64,000 nucleotides of DNA from Polynucleobacter meluiroseus (GTDB lineage: Bacteria; Pseudomonadota; Gammaproteobacteria; Burkholderiales; Burkholderiaceae): the NCBI GenBank assembly GCA_945878885.1, contig CAMCUP010000004.1, positions 1 through 64,000 on the forward strand, given 5' to 3'. Both the position numbers and the translations under genes were made by a program. Positions 9,399-17,097 of this stretch are shown here, one piece after another. Below the pieces are notes generated by a model. That model was not told the DNA's origin, did not search any database, and saw only the letters and a list, made by a program, of their open reading frames with translations. Position 1 is the stretch's first letter. The number at the start of each line of letters is the position of its first letter.

Positions 9399-9426
9399 GG
9401 TGAGTCGATAGAGTGGTCGAATGAGC
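9399..9426 (+). other. Possible tRNA-Ser 5'-half-like fragment
   Basis: GGTGAG, six bases, then GAGTGGTCGAATGAGC resembles the acceptor strand and D-arm of bacterial tRNA-Ser at the right spacing. No anticodon arm, T-loop or 3' acceptor strand follows, so it is not a working tRNA gene. The resemblance is judged from memory of tRNA-Ser sequences and could be chance. Confidence 0.25.
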
Positions 9427-9653
9427 CCCTACAACACATGATTAAAATTAATGGAGGCCTTATTAAATAGGGGTTAGTAGTATTTATGAGACCACACAAA
9501 AACTTTACTAAATCCTTGGGTTGCCTAGGGTCAGGTAAATGAGGTTATAAAGGGCGCTTAAAGCTCTGGCCAGCACCTTTCATATCCCCATCGATACGAG
9601 GCGTAAGTTATGAAGAGAAGAGGGCAGGCATGGCCTAAAGGGGCTTACAACCC

Positions 9654-9670
9654 AGCCTCCAAGGCTTTTT
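9654..9670 (+). terminator. Small hairpin with T run, possible weak terminator
   Basis: AGCCT (9654-9658), loop CCA, AGGCT (9662-9666), followed by TTTT. The five-pair stem is short, so termination would be weak. It has no coding gene directly upstream on this strand. Confidence 0.3.
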
Positions 9671-9694
9671 AACTAGTAGCTTGGTTAGCTGCAG

Positions 9695-9731
9695 AACCCA
9701 TTGTGGGAACACAGTAGGTTTTTTCTTGGGC
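9695..9731 (+). repeat. Second, partly decayed copy of the porin terminator
   Basis: The 37 bases from AACCCA to TTGGGC match the porin terminator segment at 8093-8129 with three differences. One difference leaves a mismatch in the stem, so it may still terminate, less strongly. The two copies bracket the AT-rich glycosyltransferase gene. This one sits just before the TPR gene that starts at 9748. Confidence 0.85.
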
Positions 9732-9747
9732 GATTAGAATTGAAGGC

Positions 9748-11304
9748 ATGTCAGCAGCGCATCATCAACCTCATACCTCTTTGCAGCAGAGCGAAGCAGA
9801 TCTAGCGCTGTTAACCCAATTACAGCAGGCCGAGCGATTTCTGCAAGAGGGCCACTTTTCTGAGGCCCGCAAGTGCTATGAACTCATACTTCAAGCCCAT
9901 CCTCAACAAGCAGAGGCCCTCCATTTTTTAAGTTTAATTTATTTTCAGGCAGGAAATGCACAGGCTGCTCTACAAGCAATCGATGCAGCGTTGGTAAGCT
10001 CACCAAATTATGCGCTCGCCCATAATAACAAGGGTAGTATGCTAATTGAGTTAAAGCAACCACTAGCAGCTTTGGCTTGCTATGAAAAAGCCATTGCTTG
10101 CGATTCCCAATTTGCTCTTGCCCACTTTAATCGTGGGGTAACACTTTATGATTTACGCAAACTAGAGCAAGCGATAGAAAGTTATGATCGCGCAATTGCG
10201 CTTGATCCGCAATATGCACAAGCTCACAATAATCGTGCTAACACCCTAAAAGAGTTACTGCAAGTTAAGCAGGCAATTAGTGGCTATGACAAAGCTTTGC
10301 TTATCAAACCAGATTTTGCCGAGGCCCATTGGAATCGAGCCTTAGCCTATTTGGTATTAGGAGATTATGAGCAGGGGTGGAGAGGTTATGAGTCACGCTG
10401 GCAATCAAATGAACTAAGCCGCGCAGCAGGTAAGCGAAAACTCAATGGCGCTCTCTGGCTTGGCTACGAGCCACTGCAACATAAAACTATTTTATTACAT
10501 AGTGAACAAGGCTTAGGCGATGCAATTCAATTTAGTCGCTATGCCGAATGTGTGGCTAAATTAGGCGCCACAGTTATTTTAGAAGTTGAAAAACCTCTGA
10601 TTGCTTTATTTCAGAGAATAGCGGGCGTGTCACAAATTATTGAGAAAGGGCAGCCCCTTCCACCATTTGACTTTCATTGTCCGCTAATCAGTCTGCCCTT
10701 TGCTTTTAAAACAAAGCTAGAAAATATCCCCTTCACCCAAAAATACTTAGGCGTAGACCCTACTAAACAGATTTTATGGCAGAAAAAATTAGGGCCGAAA
10801 ACAAAATTACGCGTTGGTGTGGTTTGGTCTGGGGGCTTACGCCCCAATCAACCAGAGGCTTGGGCAGTTAATGAAAGGCGCAATATTTCATTAGCTTTAC
10901 TCGCACCATTAAAAAATGAGGCAATCGATTTTTATAGTTTGCAAAAGGGTCAGCCAGGCGAATCTGAGCTAGTAGACCTTAAGGCAGCAGAGTGGCATGG
11001 CCCCAATTTAATAGATTTAACGGCGCAGCTGCATAATTTTGCTGATACCGCGGCCTTGATAGATCAACTCGATTTAATCATCACAGTAGACACCGCAATT
11101 GCTCACCTAGCTGGCGCTTTAGGAAAGCCAGTATGGATTTTGAACCGTTTTGATACCTGCTGGCGCTGGCTTTTAGACCGCAACGATAGTCCTTGGTACG
11201 ACTCGGTACGATTATTTCGGCAAGCACAATTAGGCCAATGGGAGCCAGTGATAGAGCAGGTGCGAAATCAGTTGCAGCAATTGGTGGCTACTAAAAGCAA
11301 GTAG
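9748..11304 (+). CDS. TPR protein with C-terminal GT9-like glycosyltransferase domain
   Basis: A 518-residue protein with about six TPR units (residues 25-225, for example ALAHFNRGVTLYDLRKLEQA) followed by a GT-B domain of the heptosyltransferase/GT9-like kind. Signs of that domain are LHSEQGLGDAIQFSRY, RVGVVWSGG, TVDTAIAHLAGALGKPVWIL and the end motif LLDRNDSPWYDSVRLFRQ. No signal peptide is seen, so it should act in the cytoplasm. The family occurs in protein-glycosylation and surface-polysaccharide loci; TPRs probably hold the protein acceptor. AAGG lies only one base before the ATG, so initiation may be weak, or the start may be misplaced. Substrates are unknown. Confidence 0.88.
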   Translation: MSAAHHQPHTSLQQSEADLALLTQLQQAERFLQEGHFSEARKCYELILQAHPQQAEALHFLSLIYFQAGNAQAALQAIDAALVSSPNYALAHNNKGSMLIELKQPLAALACYEKAIACDSQFALAHFNRGVTLYDLRKLEQAIESYDRAIALDPQYAQAHNNRANTLKELLQVKQAISGYDKALLIKPDFAEAHWNRALAYLVLGDYEQGWRGYESRWQSNELSRAAGKRKLNGALWLGYEPLQHKTILLHSEQGLGDAIQFSRYAECVAKLGATVILEVEKPLIALFQRIAGVSQIIEKGQPLPPFDFHCPLISLPFAFKTKLENIPFTQKYLGVDPTKQILWQKKLGPKTKLRVGVVWSGGLRPNQPEAWAVNERRNISLALLAPLKNEAIDFYSLQKGQPGESELVDLKAAEWHGPNLIDLTAQLHNFADTAALIDQLDLIITVDTAIAHLAGALGKPVWILNRFDTCWRWLLDRNDSPWYDSVRLFRQAQLGQWEPVIEQVRNQLQQLVATKSK

Positions 11305-11479
11305 ATAGAAGACGAAAAATGAGGGGGCTAAAAACACATATCATCTCAGGGTATTCCCCAAAATAGGGCTTATTGGCCGCTAAGGGCTAGATAAAACCGA
11401 TAAAGTCTGCTAAAAATAGGGGTTCATTAAAACCCAATTGAAACTCTATTCCGATTAACCTCACAAAATAAGACCAGTC

Positions 11480-12415
11480 ATGAAAAAACATTCACGCTTT
11501 ATTAAAACCACGCTTTCTGCTGCAATGATTTCTGCTTTTGCTATCAGCGGTATGTTCGCCGCTTCGGGCGCAATGGCAGCAGGCACTTTAGACAAAATTA
11601 AATCGACTAGCTCTGCAGCCATGGGTGTAAGAGAGTCTTCGGGCGCGTTGTCCTATACGATTGGTGACGGCAGATTTGCTGGTTACCATGTTGAAATTTG
11701 TCAGCGTGTATTAACTGAAATTAAAAATCAACTGGGCATTAAGGTGCTAGAAATTAAATATTTACCAGTGACCTCGCAAAATCGTATTCCTTTAGTTCAA
11801 AATGGTACCGTTGATATTGAGTGCGGCTCGACTACCAACAATAGTGCCCGTCAAAAAGATGTTGCTTTTGCGGTGACAACGTATGTTGAAGAAATTCGTA
11901 TTGCGGTTAAAGCCAACTCAGGAATTACTTCTTTGAATCAGCTCAATGGCAAGAAAGTTGCCACCACTACGGGTACGACTTCGGTGCAGTTACTCCGTAA
12001 GCACGAAAAAGCCACAGGTGTTAATTTTGATGAAGTCTTTGGTAAAGACCATGCCGATAGTTTCTTATTGCTTGAATCAGGTCGTGCCGATGCATTCGTG
12101 ATGGATGGCTCGATTCTCGCGGGAAATATTGCTAATGCAAAAAATCCGAAAGATTTCAAAATTGTGGGTGAAGTAATTGCAGTTGAGCCAATCGCAATCA
12201 TGATGCGTAAAGACGACCCCGATTTTAAGAAAGCCGTTGATGACAGCCTCAAAAGGATGATGGCTGATGGATCGTTAACCAGACTTTGGGATAAATGGTT
12301 CTTGCAGCCCATTCCACCTAAAAATGCGCTGGTCGGCTTGGCTTTATCGGAAAGCACCAAACAGGCTTGGGCTAATCCTAATGACAAACCAGCTGAAGCC
12401 TATCAAAAGAAATAA
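11480..12415 (+). CDS. gltI: Glutamate/aspartate ABC transporter, periplasmic binding protein
   Basis: Periplasmic solute-binding protein of the polar amino acid type, 311 residues. The signal peptide runs to about residue 33 (SGAMA, then AGTL). The SBP family 3 fold is shown by GVRESSGALSYTIGDGRFAGYHVEIC, by DIECGSTTNNSARQKDVAF, and by VATTTGTTSVQLLRKHEK. It closely resembles E. coli GltI, so glutamate and aspartate are the likely ligands. Two permeases and an ATPase follow on the same strand. The 175-base gap upstream must hold the promoter, but I could not place it firmly. Confidence 0.95.
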   Translation: MKKHSRFIKTTLSAAMISAFAISGMFAASGAMAAGTLDKIKSTSSAAMGVRESSGALSYTIGDGRFAGYHVEICQRVLTEIKNQLGIKVLEIKYLPVTSQNRIPLVQNGTVDIECGSTTNNSARQKDVAFAVTTYVEEIRIAVKANSGITSLNQLNGKKVATTTGTTSVQLLRKHEKATGVNFDEVFGKDHADSFLLLESGRADAFVMDGSILAGNIANAKNPKDFKIVGEVIAVEPIAIMMRKDDPDFKKAVDDSLKRMMADGSLTRLWDKWFLQPIPPKNALVGLALSESTKQAWANPNDKPAEAYQKK

Positions 12416-12448
12416 GCTTTTTCTCTTTGAAGAGTTGGTAGTTTAAAA

Positions 12449-13231
12449 GTGGCAATGGATTGGGGTGTCTTTTGTAAAGACACAATTACAGGAGAGGCAT
12501 CTGAACACTGCCTCTCTTCTATTTTTCAATTTGGCAAAGATGCTGATCCAACTTATCTAGATTGGTTACTTAAAGCTTGGGGTTGGACCTTATTGGTTGC
12601 CGTACTCAGCTTATTCATTGCGCTCGTATTGGGCACCATCATGGGCACCCTCAGAACGATCCCAGCGAATGTAAAGGGTGGCAAATGGTTGGCTGGTTTT
12701 GCGACCGCATGGGTTGAGGTATTTCGCAACATCCCAGTCTTGGTACAAGTTTTTGTTTGGTACCACGTGGTGCCGAATATTTTCCCAATCATGAAGGGCT
12801 TACCAGCCTATTGGCTAGTGTGTTTTGCATTAGGGTTTTATAGTTCAGCACGCATGGCAGAGCAAGTGCGTGCCGGTATTCAGTCTTTATCTTCAGGTCA
12901 GCGTATGGCTGCCTTGGCTTTGGGGTTAAGCACATATCAAAGTTATCGGTATGTGATTTTGCCAACCGCGTTTCGCATCATCATTCCACCACTCACCTCA
13001 GAGTGTATGAATTTAATCAAAAATACCTCAGTGGCATTTGCGGTATCAGTGCCCGAACTCACTTTATTTGCAATGCAAGCGCAAGAAGAGACTTCTCGTG
13101 GTGTCGAAATTTATTTGGCCGTTACTTTGCTATATGCTTTTTCAGCTTTTGGTGTCAATCGAGTCATGACCTTGATCGAAAAACGCGTCGCTATTCCGGG
13201 TACGCGTAGTAATTTGCTCGCTATCCATTAA
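12449..13231 (+). CDS. gltJ: Glutamate/aspartate ABC transporter permease GltJ
   Basis: Inner-membrane permease of the His/Glu/Gln/Arg family, about 260 residues. The ABC-contact EAA loop is clear: EQVRAGIQSLSSGQRMAALALG with the following LPTAFRIIIPPL. The segment EVFRNIPVLVQVFVWY is typical of GltJ. The start may be GTG at 12449 or ATG at 12455; neither has a good ribosome site. It lies 33 bases after gltI and 27 before gltK, so the four genes form one operon. Confidence 0.94.
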   Translation: MAMDWGVFCKDTITGEASEHCLSSIFQFGKDADPTYLDWLLKAWGWTLLVAVLSLFIALVLGTIMGTLRTIPANVKGGKWLAGFATAWVEVFRNIPVLVQVFVWYHVVPNIFPIMKGLPAYWLVCFALGFYSSARMAEQVRAGIQSLSSGQRMAALALGLSTYQSYRYVILPTAFRIIIPPLTSECMNLIKNTSVAFAVSVPELTLFAMQAQEETSRGVEIYLAVTLLYAFSAFGVNRVMTLIEKRVAIPGTRSNLLAIH

Positions 13232-13258
13232 AGATTCAATTGAATAATAGCGCTCTCT

Positions 13259-13927
13259 ATGCTTAATTTAGACCTCAGTATTTACAATTGGGAACTTTTT
13301 TCAAGCTATATCTTGAAGGGCCTAATCTTTAGTGTGCAGCTCACTGTAGTCGCTACCATTGGTGGAATCTTTTTTGGCACAATCTTAGCTTTGATGCGCT
13401 TAAGTGGTAAACCTATTCTGGTTTATGTGGCAACAATTTATGTCAATACCATGCGCTCAATTCCACTGGTGATGGTGATCTTATGGTTTTACCTCTTGAT
13501 CCCAATTTTAATTGGTACCCCCATTGGCGCCGATTTATCGGCCACTATTACCTTTATTGCTTTTGAGGCAGCGTTCTTTTGCGAGATTGTACGGGCTGGT
13601 ATTAAATCGGTTGGGACGGGTCAAACCTATGCTGCAGAGGCGTTGGGCATGAATTATTCACAAACTATGAGACTCATTGTGTTGCCACAAGCCTTTCGAA
13701 ATATGATTCCCATTTTTATGACCCAAACCATTGTACTTTTTCAAGATACATCATTGGTATATGCCATTGGCGCTTATGATTTATTAAAAGGCTTTGATAT
13801 TGTCGGCAAAAACTTTGGCCGGCCCATTGAAGCTTATTTATTGGCTGCAGTAACCTATTTCTTGATTTGCTTTTTACTATCTAAATTTGCCCTCTGGGTG
13901 CAAAGCAAAGTCGCCATTATTAAGTAA
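13259..13927 (+). CDS. gltK: Glutamate/aspartate ABC transporter permease GltK
   Basis: Second membrane subunit of the importer, 222 residues with about five membrane helices. The EAA loop reads EIVRAGIKSVGTGQTYAAEALGMN and is followed by LPQAFRNMIP. The segment NTMRSIPLVMVILWFYLL matches the GltK type. It should pair with GltJ as a heterodimer and bind two copies of GltL. Confidence 0.94.
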   Translation: MLNLDLSIYNWELFSSYILKGLIFSVQLTVVATIGGIFFGTILALMRLSGKPILVYVATIYVNTMRSIPLVMVILWFYLLIPILIGTPIGADLSATITFIAFEAAFFCEIVRAGIKSVGTGQTYAAEALGMNYSQTMRLIVLPQAFRNMIPIFMTQTIVLFQDTSLVYAIGAYDLLKGFDIVGKNFGRPIEAYLLAAVTYFLICFLLSKFALWVQSKVAIIK

Positions 13928-13969
13928 GCAGCCGCAGAGAAATTAACCAAGATAAATAGAGAATTTTTA

Positions 13970-14704
13970 ATGATTGATTTTAAAAACGTTTCAAAGTGGT
14001 ATGGCACTTTTCAGGTCTTAACAGATTGCACTACCTCGATTCAAAAAGGCGAGGTGGTTGTTATCTGCGGGCCATCGGGCTCGGGAAAGTCAACTTTAAT
14101 TAAAACCATTAATGCACTTGAGCCATTTCAGGCCGGTGAAATTATTGTGAATGGTATTTCTTTACAAGATCCTAAGGCTAACCTTCCCCAGTTGCGCTCT
14201 AAGGTTGGCATGGTGTTTCAAAATTTTGAATTATTCCCCCACTTAAATGTAACTGAAAATTTAACTTTAGCGCAAATGAAAGTCTTAGGACGCTCGGTCA
14301 GTGAAGCAAAAGCCCATGGCCTAAAATATCTTGAGCGCGTTGGCCTCATGGAGCAAAAAGATAAATTTCCTGGCCAGCTATCCGGCGGTCAACAACAGCG
14401 AGTGGCAATTGCGCGGGCCTTAACGATGGACCCCATTGTGATGTTATTCGATGAGCCTACTTCAGCTTTAGACCCCGAGATGGTAGGAGAGGTATTAGAT
14501 GTGATGGTCAAGCTGGCACAAGACGGCATGACCATGTGTTGCGTAACTCATGAAATGGGCTTCGCGCGCAAAGTAAGCCATCGGGTTATTTTTATGGATC
14601 AAGGGCGCATTGTCGAAGATTGTTCGCGTGACGATTTCTTTAACCAACCTGAAGAGCGCTCGCAAAGAGCCAAAGACTTTTTGTCAAAAATTTTGGCGCA
14701 CTAG
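13970..14704 (+). CDS. gltL: Glutamate/aspartate ABC transporter ATP-binding protein GltL
   Basis: ATPase subunit that powers the importer, 244 residues. It has Walker [10 protein letters not shown] (about residues 33-41), Q-loop [11 protein letters not shown], signature [15 protein letters not shown], Walker [13 protein letters not shown] and the switch His in CVTHEMGFA. All parts match polar amino acid transporter ATPases. It ends 17 bases before the convergent DegS-like gene, with an inverted repeat between. Confidence 0.96.
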   Translation: MIDFKNVSKWYGTFQVLTDCTTSIQKGEVVVICGPSGSGKSTLIKTINALEPFQAGEIIVNGISLQDPKANLPQLRSKVGMVFQNFELFPHLNVTENLTLAQMKVLGRSVSEAKAHGLKYLERVGLMEQKDKFPGQLSGGQQQRVAIARALTMDPIVMLFDEPTSALDPEMVGEVLDVMVKLAQDGMTMCCVTHEMGFARKVSHRVIFMDQGRIVEDCSRDDFFNQPEERSQRAKDFLSKILAH

Positions 14705-14718
14705 CGGGGCCTTAGTGC
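14698..14718. terminator. Candidate bidirectional terminator between gltL and the DegS-like gene
   Basis: GCACTA (14698-14703) and TAGTGC (14713-14718) form a six-pair stem with a nine-base loop at the convergent ends of two genes. On the plus strand ATTATTTCTTT follows; on the minus strand the following bases are AT-rich. The stem overlaps the end of gltL and the T runs are broken, so confidence is moderate. Confidence 0.45.
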
Positions 14719-14721
14719 CCA

Positions 14722-15894
14722 TTATTTCTTTGCTGCCTTGGGGCGCTTGCCAATCGGCACCTGCAAGCTTATCTCTTTTCCCTTGCGCAATAGTTTTAAA
14801 TTGACCTGATTACCAGGGCCGAGCTGGGCAATGGCGTTCAGTAATGCAGTGACATCAGCAACAGGACGTTCATTGACAGCAATTAAAATATCGCCGGGCT
14901 TAACCCCACCGCGATCTGCCGGGCCTCCTTCCAAAACACCCGACAATAAAACGCCTACGGTAGTGCTCGGTAAATTGAACGATTGAATTAATTCTTTTGA
15001 CAGGTTTTGAGGTTCGACCCCAATCCACCCACGAGTAACACTACCGTTAGTTAGAATCGATTCCATGACCTGCTTTGCTAAGTTCACTGGAATAGCAAAA
15101 CCAATTCCCATTGAACCGCCGCTTCGAGAGTAGATTGCCGTATTAATGCCAATTAAATGGCCACGCGTATCTACCAAAGCACCACCCGAATTTCCGGGAT
15201 TAATTGCCGCATCGGTCTGAATAAAATTTTCAAAGGTATTGATACCCAAATGATCGCGTCCAAGGGCCGAGACAATGCCGGAGGTTACTGTTTGCCCAAC
15301 ACCAAAGGGATTGCCAATGGCTAAGACGATATCGCCAACATGCACTGATTCTATTTTTCCTAGGGTGATGGGTGGTGGCAATTGTTTTAAGTCGATCTTC
15401 AGTACCGCAATATCCGTATCGGGGTCGCTGCCAATCACTTTAGCTTTTGTTTTTCTGCCATCAGATAAAGCAATGTCAATATCGTCGGCGCCTGCAATTA
15501 CGTGGTGATTGGTAAGGATGATACCTTCGGGGCTTACCAAAACACCCGAGCCTAAGCTAGTGCTTGGCTCGTCGTCAGGGCCTTGTTCACCAAAGAAAAA
15601 TTGATACCATGGCTCATTACGATGGGCATTATTTTTCCCATTTAAGCTTTTAGCGAGAGCCTTACTGCTAAAAATATTGACCACGGCCGGCATCGAACGT
15701 TTGGCCGCTTCGTAGTGTGAGCCAGGACTAATGGAGTGCCCATCGTAACCAGCCTCTTTTAGGCTGACGTTATCAACTAAGGAGCTAATTTGTACGCCTG
15801 ACAACCAGCTTGGTTTAAGAGTTGCAACAATAAACCAAACAGCTAGTAAGACCGTAATCACTTGGGCAAATAAAAGCCATAAACGCTTTAGCAT
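14722..15894 (-). CDS. HtrA/DegS-like membrane-anchored periplasmic serine protease
   Basis: Envelope protease of the HtrA family, 390 residues. One N-terminal membrane helix (residues 5-26) anchors it; the trypsin-like domain follows with catalytic His131 (TNHHVIAG), Asp161 (DTDIAVLKI) and Ser236 (GNSGGAL), then a single PDZ domain (about residues 285-375, GPADRGGVKPGDILIAVN). One PDZ plus an anchor is the DegS layout, which in E. coli starts sigma-E activation; whether it does so here is unknown, as no rseA is in the window. The ATG at 15894 is preferred over an in-frame TTG at 15906. mscL is its upstream neighbour on the same strand. Confidence 0.93.
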   Translation of the reverse strand: MLKRLWLLFAQVITVLLAVWFIVATLKPSWLSGVQISSLVDNVSLKEAGYDGHSISPGSHYEAAKRSMPAVVNIFSSKALAKSLNGKNNAHRNEPWYQFFFGEQGPDDEPSTSLGSGVLVSPEGIILTNHHVIAGADDIDIALSDGRKTKAKVIGSDPDTDIAVLKIDLKQLPPPITLGKIESVHVGDIVLAIGNPFGVGQTVTSGIVSALGRDHLGINTFENFIQTDAAINPGNSGGALVDTRGHLIGINTAIYSRSGGSMGIGFAIPVNLAKQVMESILTNGSVTRGWIGVEPQNLSKELIQSFNLPSTTVGVLLSGVLEGGPADRGGVKPGDILIAVNERPVADVTALLNAIAQLGPGNQVNLKLLRKGKEISLQVPIGKRPKAAKK

Positions 15895-15921
15895 GTCAAT
15901 CTGCAATCAAAAGATGGCTGT

Positions 15922-16359
15922 TTATTTTTTCAAGCTATCACGAATGTCGCGCAAGAGAGTAATTTCCTCTGGAACCGGCAAAGGCTTAGCAGATGCTTCC
16001 TGCACAGCATCATTTAAACGCACTCGGTTGACAATCTTGACCATCTGAAAAATCACAAAAGCCAAAAAAAAGAAGTTAATCGAAATTGTAATGAAATTAC
16101 CATAAGCAAACATTGGCACACCAGCCTTTTTTAAAGCTTCATAGGTGCTCGGCACGCCATCGGGAACTTGGCCCAAAATAAAAAATAAATTGGTAAAGTC
16201 AATTCTGCCCCCGAGCAAGGTAGAGAGTAGGGGCATCACTAGGTCATTGACCAGTGAATCGACAATTTTGGCAAAAGCAGCGCCAATAATTACCCCCACT
16301 GCTAGATCAATCACACTGCCTTTGACTGCAAATTCGCGAAATTCCTTGAAGACGCCCAT
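15922..16359 (-). CDS. mscL: Large-conductance mechanosensitive channel MscL
   Basis: MscL opens under membrane tension and releases solutes on osmotic downshock. The 145-residue protein begins [29 protein letters not shown], the N-terminal amphipathic helix and first membrane helix, has the second helix around [19 protein letters not shown], and ends in the typical charged C-terminal bundle. The frame is open to a TTG at 16392, but the ATG at 16359 matches the family start and has AAGGGG upstream. It diverges from petA. Confidence 0.95.
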   Translation of the reverse strand: MGVFKEFREFAVKGSVIDLAVGVIIGAAFAKIVDSLVNDLVMPLLSTLLGGRIDFTNLFFILGQVPDGVPSTYEALKKAGVPMFAYGNFITISINFFFLAFVIFQMVKIVNRVRLNDAVQEASAKPLPVPEEITLLRDIRDSLKK

Positions 16360-16472
16360 GCTCAGTTCCCCTTTACTTGATCTAACATTCAACGCGAAAA
16401 CTCCTTTTTACTTTAAAATAGGTGGTTTAAGTAATTTTTACCAATAAATGCATTTTTCAAGGAATGGCGTAA

Positions 16473-17075
16473 ATGAGTGACAAGCCTAATACCGACAAGA
16501 GTCGGCGTAATTGGCTGATTGCCACCTCCGTAGTAGGGGGGATTGGTGGGGCGGCTGTGGTGGTGCCTTTTGTAGGGAGTTTTCAGCCATCTGAGCGGGC
16601 AAAGGCTGCAGGAGCTCCTGTAGAGGTCGATATCACCGGTATGAAGCCAGATGAGGTACGAACCGTTGAATGGCGTGGTAAGCCGGTATGGGTGGTTAGG
16701 CGCACCCCAGCACAGGTGGCAGAGCTGCCCAAAAATGACCCCGAATTAGCTGACCCAAACTCCTTGCGCAATCAAGACACCCTAACCCCCCCATATGCGC
16801 GCAATCAATATCGCTCGATTAAGCCCGAATATTTTGTTACGGTGGGTATTTGCACCCATTTGGGCTGCTCGCCTTCAGCTAAATTTGAGGCGGGGGCCCA
16901 GCCATCCTTGCCCAATGATTGGCCCGGTGGTTGGTTTTGTCCCTGTCATGGGTCAACTTTTGACTTTGCTGGCCGAGTTTATAAAAATAAACCCGCTCCA
17001 GATAATCTCGAAGTACCACCTCACAAATACTTAAGCGACACAATGATTTTAATTGGCGATGATTCAAAGGCCTAA
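16473..17075 (+). CDS. petA: Cytochrome bc1 complex, Rieske iron-sulfur subunit
   Basis: Rieske subunit of respiratory complex III, which takes electrons from ubiquinol. The 200-residue protein has a twin-arginine N-terminus (SRRNWLIATS) with one membrane helix, so it is likely exported by the TatABC system encoded at 3475-5082. The 2Fe-2S ligands are in CTHLGC (127-132) and CPCHGS (156-161). AAGGA lies upstream of the ATG. petB and petC follow, forming the standard bc1 operon. Confidence 0.97.
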   Translation: MSDKPNTDKSRRNWLIATSVVGGIGGAAVVVPFVGSFQPSERAKAAGAPVEVDITGMKPDEVRTVEWRGKPVWVVRRTPAQVAELPKNDPELADPNSLRNQDTLTPPYARNQYRSIKPEYFVTVGICTHLGCSPSAKFEAGAQPSLPNDWPGGWFCPCHGSTFDFAGRVYKNKPAPDNLEVPPHKYLSDTMILIGDDSKA

Positions 17076-17097
17076 TTAGAAAGCTCAGGAGAAATAC

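Larger units (their letters stand above)
9293..9747. other. 455-base intergenic stretch without a recognisable gene
   Basis: No convincing coding frame is present; the longest candidate is a 20-codon frame at 9610-9672. The stretch holds a tRNA-Ser-like fragment (9399-9426), an inverted pair AGCCCCTA/TAGGGGTT (9423-9430 and 9468-9475), a small hairpin followed by T residues (9654-9670) and the second copy of the porin terminator (9695-9731). It could contain a short non-coding RNA or debris left by a rearrangement. Confidence 0.6.

Noticed and set aside
9610..9672. A 20-codon frame starting ATGAAGAGAAG
   Set aside because: It is too short, lacks a ribosome site and has no recognisable sequence; it is probably chance.
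11938..12387. A 149-codon minus-strand frame inside gltI
   Set aside because: It mirrors the codon pattern of gltI and shows no protein features of its own.
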